NCBI GenBank assembly: GCA_036365515.1 | Contig: CM070877.1 | Coordinates: forward strand, 67,214,522 to 67,278,521 | DNA length: 64,000 nucleotides | Source of the DNA: Torymus aiolomorphi | Taxonomy: Eukaryota; Arthropoda; Insecta; Hymenoptera; Torymidae | Direction: 5' to 3' | Shown here: piece by piece, positions 1 to 10,871 of the stretch | Position numbering within the stretch: position 1 is the stretch's first letter | Layout of the letters: every line of letters begins with the position of its first letter | Program-made: the position numbers and the translations under genes | Notes under the pieces: model-generated | Seen by the model: only the letters and a program-made list of their open reading frames with translations | What the model was told of the DNA's origin: nothing | Database searches by the model: none

Positions 1-112
1 TATCTCTTCACTTGTCGCTCTTCCAGTCACCACTAAAACTCCTCTGACGAATTCTAACCAAAATTAGAAACTTTAAGTTAATATTCCATTCATTATGAAC
101 GTTCGGAATGTC

Positions 113-1040
113 CAAAACATGAGATATGGAGATAGGAACAGAAACAGAGAGATAGAGACAGGGACATCCAGATAGTGACAGACACTGACAGATAGAGACA
201 GCCACAGACATAAAGATGGAGCGAGAGCAACAGTGATTGAAAGACAAATAAAAATAGAATGAGAGACAGAGACGAGTTAGTAAAGAATCAGAAACAGCGA
301 CTTAAAGACAGAGTCAGAGATGTAGAAATAAAGTGATATACGCGTAAAGGTAGACGCTGAGAGCATATACAAAGAGACATAAAAACAGAGCGATATTGTC
401 ATCGACAAAGAAATAGGGAAAGAGACAGTGAGATACACGCAGAGAATAAGAGACCGAAAGACAAAGCGTTAGAAATAGACAGAGAGATCAGGACATAAAC
501 AGACAGATAGAGTTAGGGAGACACCGATAGAGGCACGGACAGATAGATAGAGACAGAAACATGCACAGAGACAGGGCGTCAGGGACCGAGAGACAAAGAA
601 AGGTATAAAAAGATGCAGACCGAAAGAAAAAGACAAGCAGTCGGAGTCGTAGAGACAGAGAAAGAGATGACGAAAGAAGGTGACATAAACGAAAAGGTAG
701 TCGCCGACAGCAGATATAAATGGTCAGACACAGAGAAGCAGATTCAAACAGGCATAGATGAAGAGAGGGAGACAGTAATATAATTATCTAGAGAGAAATA
801 AAAGAAAAGGAAGTGACATATGTACGGAGACAAAAGCAGATAGAGAGAGAGTTAGAAATATAGAGAGTTAGTGTCAGTCAAAGACAGTGAGACAGAGGTA
901 GGGGCAGAAAAAATAGATAGAGACAGAAAGACAAATCCAGAACGGTAGAGATCGAAAGATAAGAAGAAAGAGACAGAGACGAAGATACTAGAAGTCAAAA
1001 ACAGCGACACGCACAGATAGAGATGAAACGAGACAATTCT
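113..1040. repeat. Degenerate purine-rich GA/ACAG repeat
   Basis: About 0.9 kb is built from irregular repeats of the type agacagagagat on the + strand, with few pyrimidines other than in ACA and ATA interruptions. No regular unit length holds across the block, so it looks like an old, diverged simple repeat. Short open frames on either strand here are by-products of the base composition and are not genes. Confidence 0.75.
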
Positions 1041-1145
1041 AAATGAATTAAAAAAGTCTTGGCAGTACCATAGGGCTGGGACGAAAAACTATTACTTTAG
1101 ACATTATAGATTACTGTATTAAAGTACATGCTCAATCAAGAAATG

Positions 1146-1305
1146 AAAGGACTCTGCACACAATGTATGGGAAAAAATCATTCGGTCAAATTGAACGAAA
1201 TTGAAAAAAGATAGCTTCTTCAGGACCTCAAGATCTATTTTGTTCCAAAGTTTCGTTCAATTTGACCGGATGATTTTTTCCCATACATTGTGTGCGGGGT
1301 CCTTT
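1146..1305. mobile_element. Foldback MITE-like palindrome
   Basis: Two arms of about 55 bp (1146-1200 and 1251-1305) are near-perfect reverse complements, starting AAAGGACTC and ending GGGTCCTTT. The spacer is about 50 bp. The structure fits a miniature inverted-repeat element or a short hairpin-forming repeat. No coding sequence is present and no target-site duplication was recognised. Confidence 0.7.
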
Positions 1306-1942
1306 CTTTTTGCTGATTGGGGGTGGACTATATAAAATGTTTCCTTGCTTTAGACGTTTTATCAAAATTGCAGTATTATACTAACACATCTACATTTTTT
1401 GAAAATAGCATATTTGGATTTTAACCTTTAGAGGACGGGGATTTGGGATGATCGATCTATCTAAGAAAATACGTAAAATTAGTATCTAATATCGGGGAAT
1501 ACATGTGGGTAAAGTGTCTGTCACGAACCGAGCCACTATAGTGGATTTTCTGTCCACTAAAGGTTAAAGGACTTATTAATATGTTAGAGATATTTTTTCG
1601 TATAACCTTTATTCTGACTGTTATAATAATTCCCACTATATGTAAACTACAGAAAGCAAATAGCGTGAGTACTGTTATGTAAAAAAATAAGATATTTTAG
1701 GCTTTTGATTAATTTGCAATCGATAAGAAATGTTAAACTATAATTTTTTTAAATTTGTACTTGGTGAATCAATTTTCTTTCGTGATTATAGTGTATTTAA
1801 TTGAACACGAAGTATATTGTCTTTGTATAAATTCAAGTACTATAATTTTGAATTTTTGTAATTCATAATCCTTTGCTTAAACTTCAATACAATCAATCCA
1901 GTATTTTAATATTTGAAATAATTTTTAAATATTCTTAAATAG
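1306..1942 (+). other. AT-rich intronic sequence, no gene seen
   Basis: AT-rich non-coding sequence lies between the MITE and the first kinesin exon and ends in a pyrimidine-poor but usable AG acceptor at 1941-1942. No open frame of note was seen on either strand. It is read as intron because the exon that follows begins in mid-protein. Confidence 0.5.
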
Positions 1943-2468
1943 GATGACATAATTAACAAAGTACAAGATCCTTTTTACGAATCGCAAGAAAATCATAACT
2001 TAATAGGTGTTGCAAACATATTCTTGGAAATACTTTTTCACGATGTTCGACTTGACTATCATACTCCAATTATTAGTCAACAAGGTGAAGTCGCTGGTCG
2101 ACTACAAGTAGAAATTTGTAAGATATCTGGACAATTTCCACAAGATCATATGTGTGAAAGTACTTCTGAATCTTCTTCTGGAGATTCGACTTCCTTGGAG
2201 ATGGATGATTACCCCGGTTCCAATCATATAACTTGTCGTGTAACAATTAAACAAGCCACAGGTTTACCACTTTCCCTCAGTCATTTTGTTTTTTGCCAAT
2301 ACATGTTTTGGAGTCATCCTGAACCCATCGTTGTGCCTCCTATGATTAATACTGACGTATCTGCATCTAATTGCAAAAGCAATCAAAATGATTCATTGGC
2401 ATTTGAATTCCATCATACTAAGGATTTCACTGTACCAATAACAGAAGAATTTATAGAACATTGTTCTG
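1943..2468 (+). CDS. Khc-73: Kinesin-3 motor KIF13/Khc-73, internal exon 1 of 3
   Basis: Internal exon of a plus-end-directed kinesin-3 motor that carries vesicles on microtubules. It opens in phase 0 after AG at 1941-1942 and closes in phase 1 before GTAGGT at 2469. The translation contains the signatures LIGVANIFLE, PIISQQGEVAGRL and CRVTIKQATGLP, which match the KIF13 region downstream of the FHA domain (the C2-like and DUF3694-type region). An in-frame methionine at 2024 is internal, not the start, because the homologous frame is open upstream to the acceptor. The motor and FHA exons must lie left of the window. The codons look intact and under constraint. KIF1-type paralogues are a less likely alternative because the wording here is closest to KIF13A/B. 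The symbol is given by family resemblance. Confidence 0.85.
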
Positions 2469-2559
2469 GTAGGTTGATCATTATAATTTTTCAAATTAGA
2501 TATTTCTTTTCTGATGAATCTTATTTGGTTAAAATTGTACTATGAACCTCATTTTTCAG

Positions 2560-2784
2560 AAGGTGCACTGAGCATAGAAGTTTGGGGTCATAGAAGTGCT
2601 GGTTTCTCAAGAAGTAAGCCTGGTTGGGAAGTAGAGCAAAAACAACTCGCTAAAGCACGATCCCTTGCTGATCGTTGGTCGGAACTTACTCGAAAAATTG
2701 AACTTTGGATTGAAATTCAGGAACTTAATGATCAAGGTGAATATTCCTCAGTTGAAGTTCTTATGAAACCGGATATGTTAACAG
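2560..2784 (+). CDS. Khc-73: Kinesin-3 motor KIF13/Khc-73, internal exon 2 of 3
   Basis: This exon follows a 91-bp intron. The acceptor is TTTTTCAG, ending at 2559, and the donor is GTACGT at 2785. The split codon from the previous exon restores glutamate, giving EFIEHCSEGALSIEVWGHRS across the junction, a phrase typical of KIF13. The exon continues into a helical stretch (QKQLAKARSLADRW, ELTRKIELWIEIQELNDQGEY) ending VEVLMKPDMLTG, again matching the KIF13 DUF3694-type region. It closes in phase 1. Open sequence continuing past the donor to 2798 is intron read-through. The exon is intact, with no sign of decay. Confidence 0.87.
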
Positions 2785-2861
2785 GTACGTCATTATGACA
2801 AAGTTTTTACTAGTAAATGTATTTTGGCAACCAGATGATTAATCACGTTTATCAATCATAG

Positions 2862-3128
2862 GAGGAATATACCAACTTCGCCAAGGTCAGCAACGGCGAA
2901 TCAAAGTTCGAGTAAAGCCTGTACAAAATTCTGGTACACTGCCTATCATTTGTCAATCTATAATAAATATTGCTGTTGGTAGTGTTGTCGGTAGAAGTCG
3001 GCTTCAGACTCCTATGGACAGTTATCAAGATGAAGATCTCCACATTTTACGAGAGAAATGGAGTGATGCATTAATGCGTAGACGGCAATATTTAGATCAA
3101 CAAATACAGAAGCTTATTAATAAAAAAG
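2862..3128 (+). CDS. Khc-73: Kinesin-3 motor KIF13/Khc-73, internal exon 3 of 3
   Basis: The exon starts after AG at 2860-2861 and ends before GTCAGT at 3129, in phase 1. The translation reads GIYQLRQGQQRRIKVRVKP, then SGTLPIICQSI, then MDSYQDEDLHILREKW, then RRRQYLDQQIQKLINKK. This is the KIF13 segment GI(Y/F)QLRQGQ...SGTLP...MDSYQ...YLDQQ that leads into the tail coiled coil. The protein should continue downstream, but no matching exon was recognised in the rest of the window. The next intron is therefore long, and many of the transposons to the right may lie inside it. Confidence 0.87.
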
Positions 3129-3279
3129 GTCAGTATTACTTACGCTAATAATATAATAATAATCTGTTTTGTTATTTAATAAAAACTTTAAGTCATAATA
3201 TAAATTTTTAGACGACTTTTATACGATATTAGAACACGCATTTAATTTTTTCATTAGGCACAATGGCTACTGAGGACAG

Positions 3280-3333
3280 CCTTTTAATATCACCATAGCA
3301 ACATTATAACGTTGCTATGGTGATATTAAAAGG
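3280..3333. repeat. Perfect 23-bp-arm hairpin
   Basis: The arm CCTTTTAATATCACCATAGC is repeated in inverted orientation after an 8-nt loop (ATTATAAC), giving a short perfect palindrome within the presumed kinesin intron. It may be a very small MITE remnant. It lies just after a possible AG acceptor and a 13-codon open run that was not accepted as an exon. Confidence 0.7.
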
Positions 3334-4140
3334 CACCATAGCAAAAATATAACTCATAGTGTATATTATTGAATAGTTTGTTTCCAACATAAATAAGCCC
3401 CTTCTTTATGTTTTCCATGATGTACCATTATGTATGGATGTGCATACCTATGTATTTAACTTATCGAGAAGAGGGTACAACCTCTTGGTAACAGATTTGA
3501 ACGAGGTTTTGAACCTTGTTTTGTGGTATTTAAAAATAAAGCATACTGTTCCTAATTGCATCTCATAGGCCCGTTTTTTCGAGATAAGGTCACTCTGATC
3601 TCAAATATGGTCTATATCGCTAAACAAATTATGTTACTTTTTATTGGCTAACAGTTCGTAATAAAAGTCCTCCGTCGCAAAGTAAAGTTACTCTATTCTT
3701 ACATAAAATGGATAACGTCATCGTCATTCTTGAGAAGAACAATAATGTGAACCTTTCTGTCATTCTCTTTGCCATTTTCAAATGTTTTGACCATCACACT
3801 AGAACTTCGTTTCAAACATTAGCAGACATTCAATATGAATAAAAAATTGCGCATTTAAATGCCAATTTCTTGTATTATGCCGATTTTTTTACTCGTACCG
3901 AATTTATTTATTTATTTAAACCAGAGTAGTACATGTTGTATTACATGTTATTGCTTACTTCAGGACATAGTTACATGTCTGAAGCAGCAAACATCCTATA
4001 GAGGTAGACATAGCTACCTGTACATAGGTCCGGTGTACTTAAAACTAAAAAAACTTAAGTAAGTTATAAACTAGGCATGTAATCAAAGATTCCACTATAA
4101 ATAATATATTTTGTCCACATTGATTATCTCACCCATACTG
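3334..4140. other. AT-rich non-coding stretch (presumed kinesin intron)
   Basis: No convincing gene. A 67-codon open frame at 3859-4062 has no recognisable motif and skewed composition. The stretch ends at the A-rich tail of the minus-strand LINE. Confidence 0.4.
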
Positions 4141-4200
4141 GAAGGTTAAATTTTTATTTATTTATTTATTTAATTTATTTATTTATTTTTTTTTTTAATT

Positions 4201-7072
4201 CTAGAATATATTAGTACCAATCCAAATTTTTAGCTTTTTCTTATTATAATTTTTTGCGATATCTAGAACTTTAAGATTTGAATTAGATATCGGAAGACAA
4301 TTAAATACTTGTATCGCTCTGACATAGTTATCTTTATCACTAACAGTTTTCGAACACTTTAGTGGTATTATAAGTTTATTTCTAGTTTTGCTAGTCGATG
4401 TTAAGTATAAATTCCTAAGTTCATTATAATGATGCGTTACACATTCGTAAGCAAAAATTTGTTTTAGATTCAAGGGGTTGTCTCAATTGAAAATATTTTT
4501 GTTTATAATTTTTAAAATCCTATTTTGGATTTTTTGTAGTAATTTTAAGTTGTTTTTATATGCACCACCCCATGCAATATTTCCATAGCTAATGACACTA
4601 TGAAAAAATGCATAATATATTATCTTAAGTGTGTCAGATTGCATATATGTTGATAACTTGTACAGTATATATATTATATATTTAGTTTTTTTTATTATAT
4701 ATTCAATATGTTTATCCCACTTTAGCCTATAATCAATAATTATACCTAGATATTTACAGTATTCTACCCTGCTCAATTTAGTACCCTGTATGCGTATGTT
4801 CATATCTTCGGGAACACTATCACAATAGTTACCAAAAGTTATGTACACAGTTTTCTTTATATTTAGTGATAATTTGTTAAGTGCTAGCCAGATATTTATA
4901 TCTTCTAAGTACTTGTTCATTTTATTTTCAACTTTCTCCCAGTTATCATCTGTTGAAATAATAGCTGTATCATCCGCATATGAGATGGTACTATCTGTTC
5001 TGTTTGTTAGTAAATCGTTTACGTAAATTATGAATAAGAGTGGCCCTAGTATAGTACCTTGCGGTACACCTGTAGTTATCGTTTCATAATAGCTTTCAGT
5101 TGTCCCTATTCTTACTTTTTGTTTTCTGTTACTAAGATAGTTAGATATAACTGCATGCGCTTTACCTCTTATTCCATAATTATATAATTTGTCTAAAAGA
5201 ATAGCATGGTTAACAGTATCAAAAGCTTTTGCTAGATCTAAAAATGCAATAGCTATTGGTTTACTTTTGTCTAATTTCTTATAGATTATGTTCATTAAGT
5301 AACTAAGAGCATCTTTGGTACCTTGCTTTTTTATAAATCCAAATTGATTCTGCGCTAACAAATTATTATTGTCCAAAAATGATTGTAAACGAACATATAC
5401 AATTTTTTCAAATATCTTTGCTACGTTAGAAATTAGAGATATCGGTCTATAGTTTGATGTATCCATTTTACTACCCGATTTAAAAATAGGAACTACCTCA
5501 GCTGTTTTAAGCGCTTGAGGCCATGTTGATTTTTCAATACAAAGATTAAAGATATGTGTTAGTGCATTAACAATTTGATATGATAGTATTTTTAGTGTTT
5601 TGGTAGTAATGTTATCTACCCCACCATTTTTTATTTTCATATTATCAATTATTTGAAGAATTTCCTCGTTATTAGTCGGTTTAATGTAAATTGTATTCAT
5701 GTTCATTGCTGGTAATTGTAAATGATTACCCTGGGGTTTTACAATGGTGTTAGTTAGATCTTTTCCAATTCTATCTACAAAAGTACGAATTCATATGATT
5801 GGCAATTTGCGTCTGATCCTCTATTGTGCAATTGTTATTTAAAATGATCTTACTTATTGTGTTCTTCTTTTTCAAGTTGGTTCCCATTTTTTTGTTTATG
5901 TATTTCCAAAGTTTCTTGGTATTATTGATATAGTTCTTAATTAAATTTCTTTCATGTTTTATTTTTGCCTCTTTAATAACTTTGTCTAGCCTCTTTGTGT
6001 AATTCTTATATTCTAATTTTATTAGATTATTATTTGGTTCATTGCGCATTTTAATATATAGTTGTTCTTTCTTTTCACACGAGATCATTATTGCTTTAGA
6101 TATCCAATCCATCCTTGGATATCTCTTGTTATTTTTTGTTTTATGCACTTCTTTAGACTTTTCTAAACAGTCTTGTATTTCAGTTATCAAGAATGTGGTA
6201 GCTTCATCGGGATCATGCATTGCCTCTATAACATTCCAATTTTTTGTAATGGCTATACTTGAAAGTTTATAGTAATTATAGCGATACTGGATGTTTTCTT
6301 GTTTTACTTTTGGTGGCTTATTCAGTTTCAAGAAAAGTGGATAATGATCAGTAAAAGGAATCGAGAGTTTAAAAGTTTTAGTGTCTATAGATGTAGCTTT
6401 TATATACATGTTGTCAATGCATGTACCGCTTCCGCCACTATCATTTGGTCTAGTTTTATGTATAAAACCCGGGAAGAAACCCTTTGCCATCATATTGTCT
6501 AATAATTCTAAGCTATATTCATCATCTTTCATAATATCGATGTTAAAATCACCAATAATCAGGTGGTTTTTTATATTTCTTTTGCTATTGATAAATGATT
6601 TTACATTCAAAATAAATTTAAGGCGCGGTAAATCATGGCATCGATATAATGCGGAAATTTCAAGATTACTGTTGTTATTTAGACTTATTCGTGAGTTTAA
6701 TACTTTGAGTCTACCAATTTCGATTGTTTCAGTAATTTCTGATACACAATCTTTTATATATACAACGACACCATCATTTTGATTTACGTTACCGTTATTG
6801 TAGTACAATTTATATCCCTGTATTGCAAAAAAGTGAGGATTGGATAAATTCCATGTTTCTGTACATACAATTATATATGGTTTGATCTTCAAGCTCTTAA
6901 TAAGAATATTCAATTTCGTATAATTGTGATTTAGACTTCTAATATTGACCTGTAATATCAAACTATCTTTTTTATTTATATTTTTATTGAGAGTTTTAAG
7001 ATCAAGAAATGACGTTTTTTCTTGTATTACTTCTTTTTGCAATTCTTCAATGAGATCGACGTGTTGCTCCAT
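4201..7072 (-). pseudogene. LINE A ORF2: AP endonuclease plus reverse transcriptase, two lesions
   Basis: ORF2 starts at the ATG complementary to 7072. Endonuclease motifs run in order: the QVNIRSL region, CTETW, IIGDFNID and TDHYPLFLKL (5771-7072). Reverse transcriptase motifs are AFLDLAKAFDTVNH, TGVPQGTILGPLLF and SYADDTAII (the catalytic YADD codons lie at 4969-4980), then a thumb and C-terminal extension to 4201. Two lesions break it. One is an apparent 1-nt deletion near 5780 that shifts frame just after the endonuclease-RT linker. The other is an in-frame stop at 4483-4485, after which the same frame stays open to 4201. All catalytic motifs look preserved, so this is a young copy. Function (nicking DNA and copying its own RNA) is inferred from family knowledge. 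Confidence 0.82.
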
Positions 7073-7266
7073 TATGTAGTTTGCTGTTTCCTTGGTGTCG
7101 TATGTGTTAGAGATGCGGTGCTGGCTCTAAACGGCGAAGTCAGCAAAGTTGCGCTAGTCCAGTTGTCTCTAGACGGCGAAGTTAGCATAGTTACACTAGT
7201 CGAGCTGGTCATCGTAGTGGCTCGATTGCTGTTTCCTACTTTACCTAAGTATCTTGGTATAGTAGG

Positions 7267-8508
7267 TCATATCGGATAATCAGTCATATCTATATATCTA
7301 TTGAGTTTATTCTTAAATATTGTACATTTCTCTGTGTCATTGGCCATATGTTTAACCTCGAAATTTGTGTTATATTTCGAGTTGCTGTAAAAACAATTGG
7401 CACATGTAATGTTGGATGGGTTATTATCACATTGCAAAGCCATATGCGGACCTGTACATTTTAAGCAGCATAGAGTGTTTTTGCGTTTCAATGTGTTATG
7501 TCCAAATCTTCCACAGCTTAAGCAGGGCTTGATGTTTATTAAATCCCATACCTTACAGCTTTGATATCCAATGAAGTTTCTATTTTGATTGTCACTAATA
7601 TGTTTATATAGCTCTCTTGGAACTTCAATTATTATGGTTGTCTTGTTTGTAATCTTATTTTTGTCTATATTTAGTATCTTACACTTATCTTGATATCCAA
7701 TAAAATTTATTTTATTTAAGTCCTCTTCCAGCTCTTCTATATTCATATTAGTATAGTTGTCTACACCAACTATTTTCATCTTCGGGGATTCAATTTTTTC
7801 AATAAATGTTTTATAATTGTTAGATAGTTTTTTTGAGAGTAATTCAATTGTTACTTTAGCACTTTTTTCATTCATACTTTTAATCTCAATTTCATTGTTG
7901 TTCACTACTTTTAGTTGTTTCATCTGTATATCTTTTTCTTTTATTAAAACGTCACATACCTTTTTCTTAAAGTCATGTGGATTTTTAATGTCCTTTTTAA
8001 GATTTTTCACAATTATTTTCGATATTCTTTTGTTTTTAATTGCTAGTTTGTTAGTTGCTACTTCTGCATATGTTTTTTGGTTATGTTGCTTTATTTCCAT
8101 CTCCTGGTCATTTTTATCCTTTTTTATTAATTGCATCAATATGTCGTTTTTTTCCATTAGTTCTTGATTTAATTGTCTTAGTAGTTGAATTTCAATTTGA
8201 TGTTGATTTTCCAGTTCAGCATTTTCAGTTAGCACCGTAACGTTTAGTAGTTTTTCATTATCTACTGATTTATGTACACTATCAGAGATAATAGATATTT
8301 CATTTAATATTTTATGTTTTATTTGTTCCTCCTTTTCACTTTTAATTTGCGCAATTAATATTTTAGTTGCTTCACAGAGTTTAGTTTCTTGATTTTTTAA
8401 GGTTATATTAAGCTCCACGTGGTCTGGACATATCACTAATAGATTACTTATATATTTTTTGTCTTTACACTTTTCATAATCACTTTTATGGTACACGTTT
8501 TCGCACAC
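7267..8508 (-). CDS. LINE A ORF1, gag-like nucleic-acid chaperone with zinc knuckles
   Basis: A 413-residue open frame starting at the ATG complementary to 8506-8508. The N-terminal half is lysine- and glutamate-rich with coiled-coil character (about residues 30-150). A middle part of mixed alpha/beta type follows. The C-terminal quarter has cysteine/histidine knuckles: CLSCGRFGHNTLKRKNTLCC, then CLKCTGPHMALQC, then CANC, then a further H and C. These are typical of ORF1 proteins that coat LINE RNA and help target-primed reverse transcription. The frame is uninterrupted. ORF2 follows about 195 bp downstream in another frame. Confidence 0.75.
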   Translation of the reverse strand: MCENVYHKSDYEKCKDKKYISNLLVICPDHVELNITLKNQETKLCEATKILIAQIKSEKEEQIKHKILNEISIISDSVHKSVDNEKLLNVTVLTENAELENQHQIEIQLLRQLNQELMEKNDILMQLIKKDKNDQEMEIKQHNQKTYAEVATNKLAIKNKRISKIIVKNLKKDIKNPHDFKKKVCDVLIKEKDIQMKQLKVVNNNEIEIKSMNEKSAKVTIELLSKKLSNNYKTFIEKIESPKMKIVGVDNYTNMNIEELEEDLNKINFIGYQDKCKILNIDKNKITNKTTIIIEVPRELYKHISDNQNRNFIGYQSCKVWDLINIKPCLSCGRFGHNTLKRKNTLCCLKCTGPHMALQCDNNPSNITCANCFYSNSKYNTNFEVKHMANDTEKCTIFKNKLNRYIDMTDYPI

Positions 8509-8649
8509 TATGCAAACTTCAAGTTACACTTTCCTTTTTGCGTGGCATTTATACACTAATTCTAGATTTTTATCAGGAGGCTCTCCGGAAGGCAGCCCGC
8601 CTTCCGACGCCATCTTGGCGAATGCCAAGAGCAAATTATATTTGTTACA

Positions 8650-9267
8650 TTACTAAAAATATGGAAAACTTACATCTATGTCTTCCGAAAGAGAAAAGAA
8701 ATTTATTACTAATCTAACCACTTGAATCAAATTTCTGATATTAACTTGCACATTCGATTCTTACACAAAAAAATAAAAAAGCATATCGAAAACTTGGTTC
8801 TTTTAACTAGCAAAGAATTAATTTATAAATTTCTAAATTATTATGAGTATAAATTAATAGGTATTGCGGACGATGCAGCAATAAAACTTAGCCAAAAACA
8901 TGATAACCTATATTACAAAATATATCATTCTAATATTATACCGAACTATTATTACGTTTCAAACCAGCACCGGACAAACACTACGAACATACAGAACAAC
9001 GAACACAGGGTTAATGAACTCACACAGAAACAGTTAGAAAATGAATGGCTTGTCAATCTTGCAGATAAACAATTACCAGGCTATTTAACTGACCTATTAA
9101 TACTTGGCGATAATTTTAATTTTAATAGTAAATTTGATATAATGAAACAGAAGTTCGTTGTTATATCACTAGAAAGAAAGTACTAAATATTGTTGAAAAA
9201 TGTTGCAGGAATAAGTTAATAAACAATCACGATGAAAAAATTTTAAATATTATTCTCCAAAAAACAA
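8650..9267 (+). pseudogene. Penelope-like element fragment, N-terminal region
   Basis: An open stretch at 8722-9186 reads SDINLHIRFLHKKIKKH near its start. It resembles the segment at about 60920-60970 (KDIHIHIYFLHKQLNQLK), which precedes recognisable Penelope-like reverse transcriptase in the right-hand copy. It is therefore read as the N-terminal, non-catalytic part of a Penelope-like element. It is cut on the left by LINE A and on the right by a gypsy LTR fragment at about 9270. No reverse transcriptase or GIY-YIG domain is attached here. Confidence 0.5.
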
Positions 9268-9269
9268 AA

Positions 9270-9372
9270 ACCAGTAGTGTAGGTGTTAACAGCCTGGGCG
9301 CTCTCGAGCTACTGACTCGTCTACTCTAGACAATACCCGAGCACTTGTAAGCCAGTGTTTTTCATATACATT
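9270..9372 (-). repeat. Gypsy B left LTR fragment
   Basis: Shares GAGCTACTGACTCGTCTACT and flanking bases with 22305-22330, with small differences and an indel near its right end. Homology stops at about 9270, so this LTR is truncated against Penelope-like sequence. Confidence 0.65.
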
Positions 9373-9589
9373 AATCTTTATATAGTTCTTTTTGTATTAG
9401 ACGCTCAGATCAGCGCAGGAATGATTCATCTGGAGTCGTTTTTATTAACTCGTTCGTGTGTCGTTTCTAAGTTTTACCTGATTCGACTTGCACTTCGTAC
9501 GTAGGAGATACTTTCTTTGTTATAGTGCCTTCAACTTTCTTATCGCCTATGCCGTAAGTATTAGTCATTATCGTACCTCTCTCTTCGAA

Positions 9590-9771
9590 TGATTCTCTAT
9601 GGAACCCGCTTCTACCAGTGATTTGAGCGTGTTATTTGTCGTATACGGTGTTTTCGATAGAAGGATGCAGAACATCGAAAGGCGTTCTCATTTTGCGCTT
9701 AAACATAACTGCCGCTGGGCTTCTATCCATCGTACTTTTTGCCACGCTGCGATAATCGAAAAGAAAGATGT
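9590..9771 (-). pseudogene. Gypsy B integrase C-terminal region
   Basis: Read on the minus strand from 9771, this gives IFLFDYRSVAKSTMDRSP, then FKRKMRTPFDVL. It is the usual gypsy integrase end, where FLFxYR is followed by SPAxxMFxRxxRTxxD. It directly continues the piece ending at 20720 on the other side of gypsy A, showing that gypsy A inserted into this integrase. In-frame stops occur further on. It is non-functional. Confidence 0.7.
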
Positions 9772-10553
9772 TGACGTCCGCAAGCGACGCAAAAATTCAG
9801 ATATATAAAAAAAAATAGTCAAACCGAGAACCCGACCCTCGATTTTTTCTCAGGAAATACGGAGTCGCGGTCGCGCCCGGTGAGCTTCGCGGAAGCTCGA
9901 CGTCACGACCTGCCGGTGGGCCGCACCCCGCGGACTTGCGGTGAAAAGAAAAGCCTCACCTGCTGATTTTTGCCGCTGTTCTTTTACGACGGCCAATCGG
10001 CGAGCATGAAGCCTCGCCCCTTCTGCCTCGCTGAGGTATTCTGCTGTGCTCCGGAATTTTGGAGCACAGTCTCTCGCCGCTCCTTCTCGGCGACGGATCT
10101 CCAGCTCTCGCCAGGCTCTCGAACCGCGTAGCCCCGCCTGCACTCCCGCCACGGCAAAAGGAATATCCTTCCCTCATCAAGTGCGTACGAACGCGCCGCT
10201 CAGGCATAAAGGGGTGACACTTGCCGAGCCCTTCTCTGCGTCACTTTGGATAAGGCAGGAACGTCCTGACAGAGCCTCATGAGACGGAGATACAAACGCG
10301 TCGCGTACAACCATCTTGCACTTTATCCTAATTAATTATTCCTATTTTTTTTCTTAGTATTTTATAGCCTACCATTTCTGTCTTGTTTTATTTATTATTC
10401 ATTTTTTTTTCGTTTAATAGTTAATATGCTCCACCGGGCATAATTTTATTCAATCTTTATTTTTTCTCTTTAAATCATTCTTTTAATTATTTACATTAAA
10501 CCTAATTTATTTCCGCCTTCCTTCAGATAACTCTCTCCTTTGAGCTTACATCA
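9772..10553 (+). repeat. Gypsy A 5' LTR
   Basis: About 782 bp, TGACGTCCGCAAGC to GAGCTTACATCA, matching the split 3' LTR. The 5' copy carries about 55 bp (around 9900-9955) that the 3' copy lacks. A TATATAAA-like stretch lies at about 9801-9808. Short open frames on both strands within it are not genes. Confidence 0.75.
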
Positions 10554-10871
10554 ACTGTCGTGGCTACGTGGGGCAACTCGAAATGAATCGCGCCCACGAT
10601 ACCGAGAATGGGCTCGGAGGGCTCAAACGAACCCAGTCCTGAAAAAGGAATGTTCTGGACGCCTCCACGATCGTGGCGTTCTGATTCGACTTTTGACAGT
10701 CGAGAAACAGTCAGTGGTGCCCATACACCCGAAAATTTCTCGCAAACACGCAGCCGAGGACGCGCCTTGTTCGAGGGTTTCCCAGCGACAACGCGAAGCT
10801 AGCGAACCGCATCAGCCAGCATCTCAAACAGCCGCGAAAATAGCCGGGACCGTGCGATAAACGTAAGTACA

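Larger units (their letters stand above)
4145..8640 (-). mobile_element. Nearly intact non-LTR retrotransposon (LINE A)
   Basis: A 4.5-kb LINE on the minus strand has ORF1 (7267-8508), ORF2 with an AP-endonuclease and reverse transcriptase (4201-7072), and an (AAATA)n-rich 3' tail on its left end (about 4148-4200). The presumed 5' leader (about 8560-8640) carries two GC-rich hairpins (stems GGAAGG/CCTTCC and CTTGGC/GCCAAG). The ORF1 knuckle pattern and EN/RT order fit the Jockey/I/CR1 assemblage, but the exact clade was not decided. Target-site duplications were not identified. Only two lesions were noticed in ORF2. Confidence 0.85.

Noticed and set aside
3254..3296. Phase-compatible short run after TTCATTAG (GTMATEDSLLISP, then stop)
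   Set aside because: It would end the kinesin far too early and runs into a palindrome. Probably a chance acceptor.
8560..8640. Intrinsic-terminator-like GC hairpins
   Set aside because: They are in the presumed 5' leader of a LINE. Bacterial terminators are not meaningful here.
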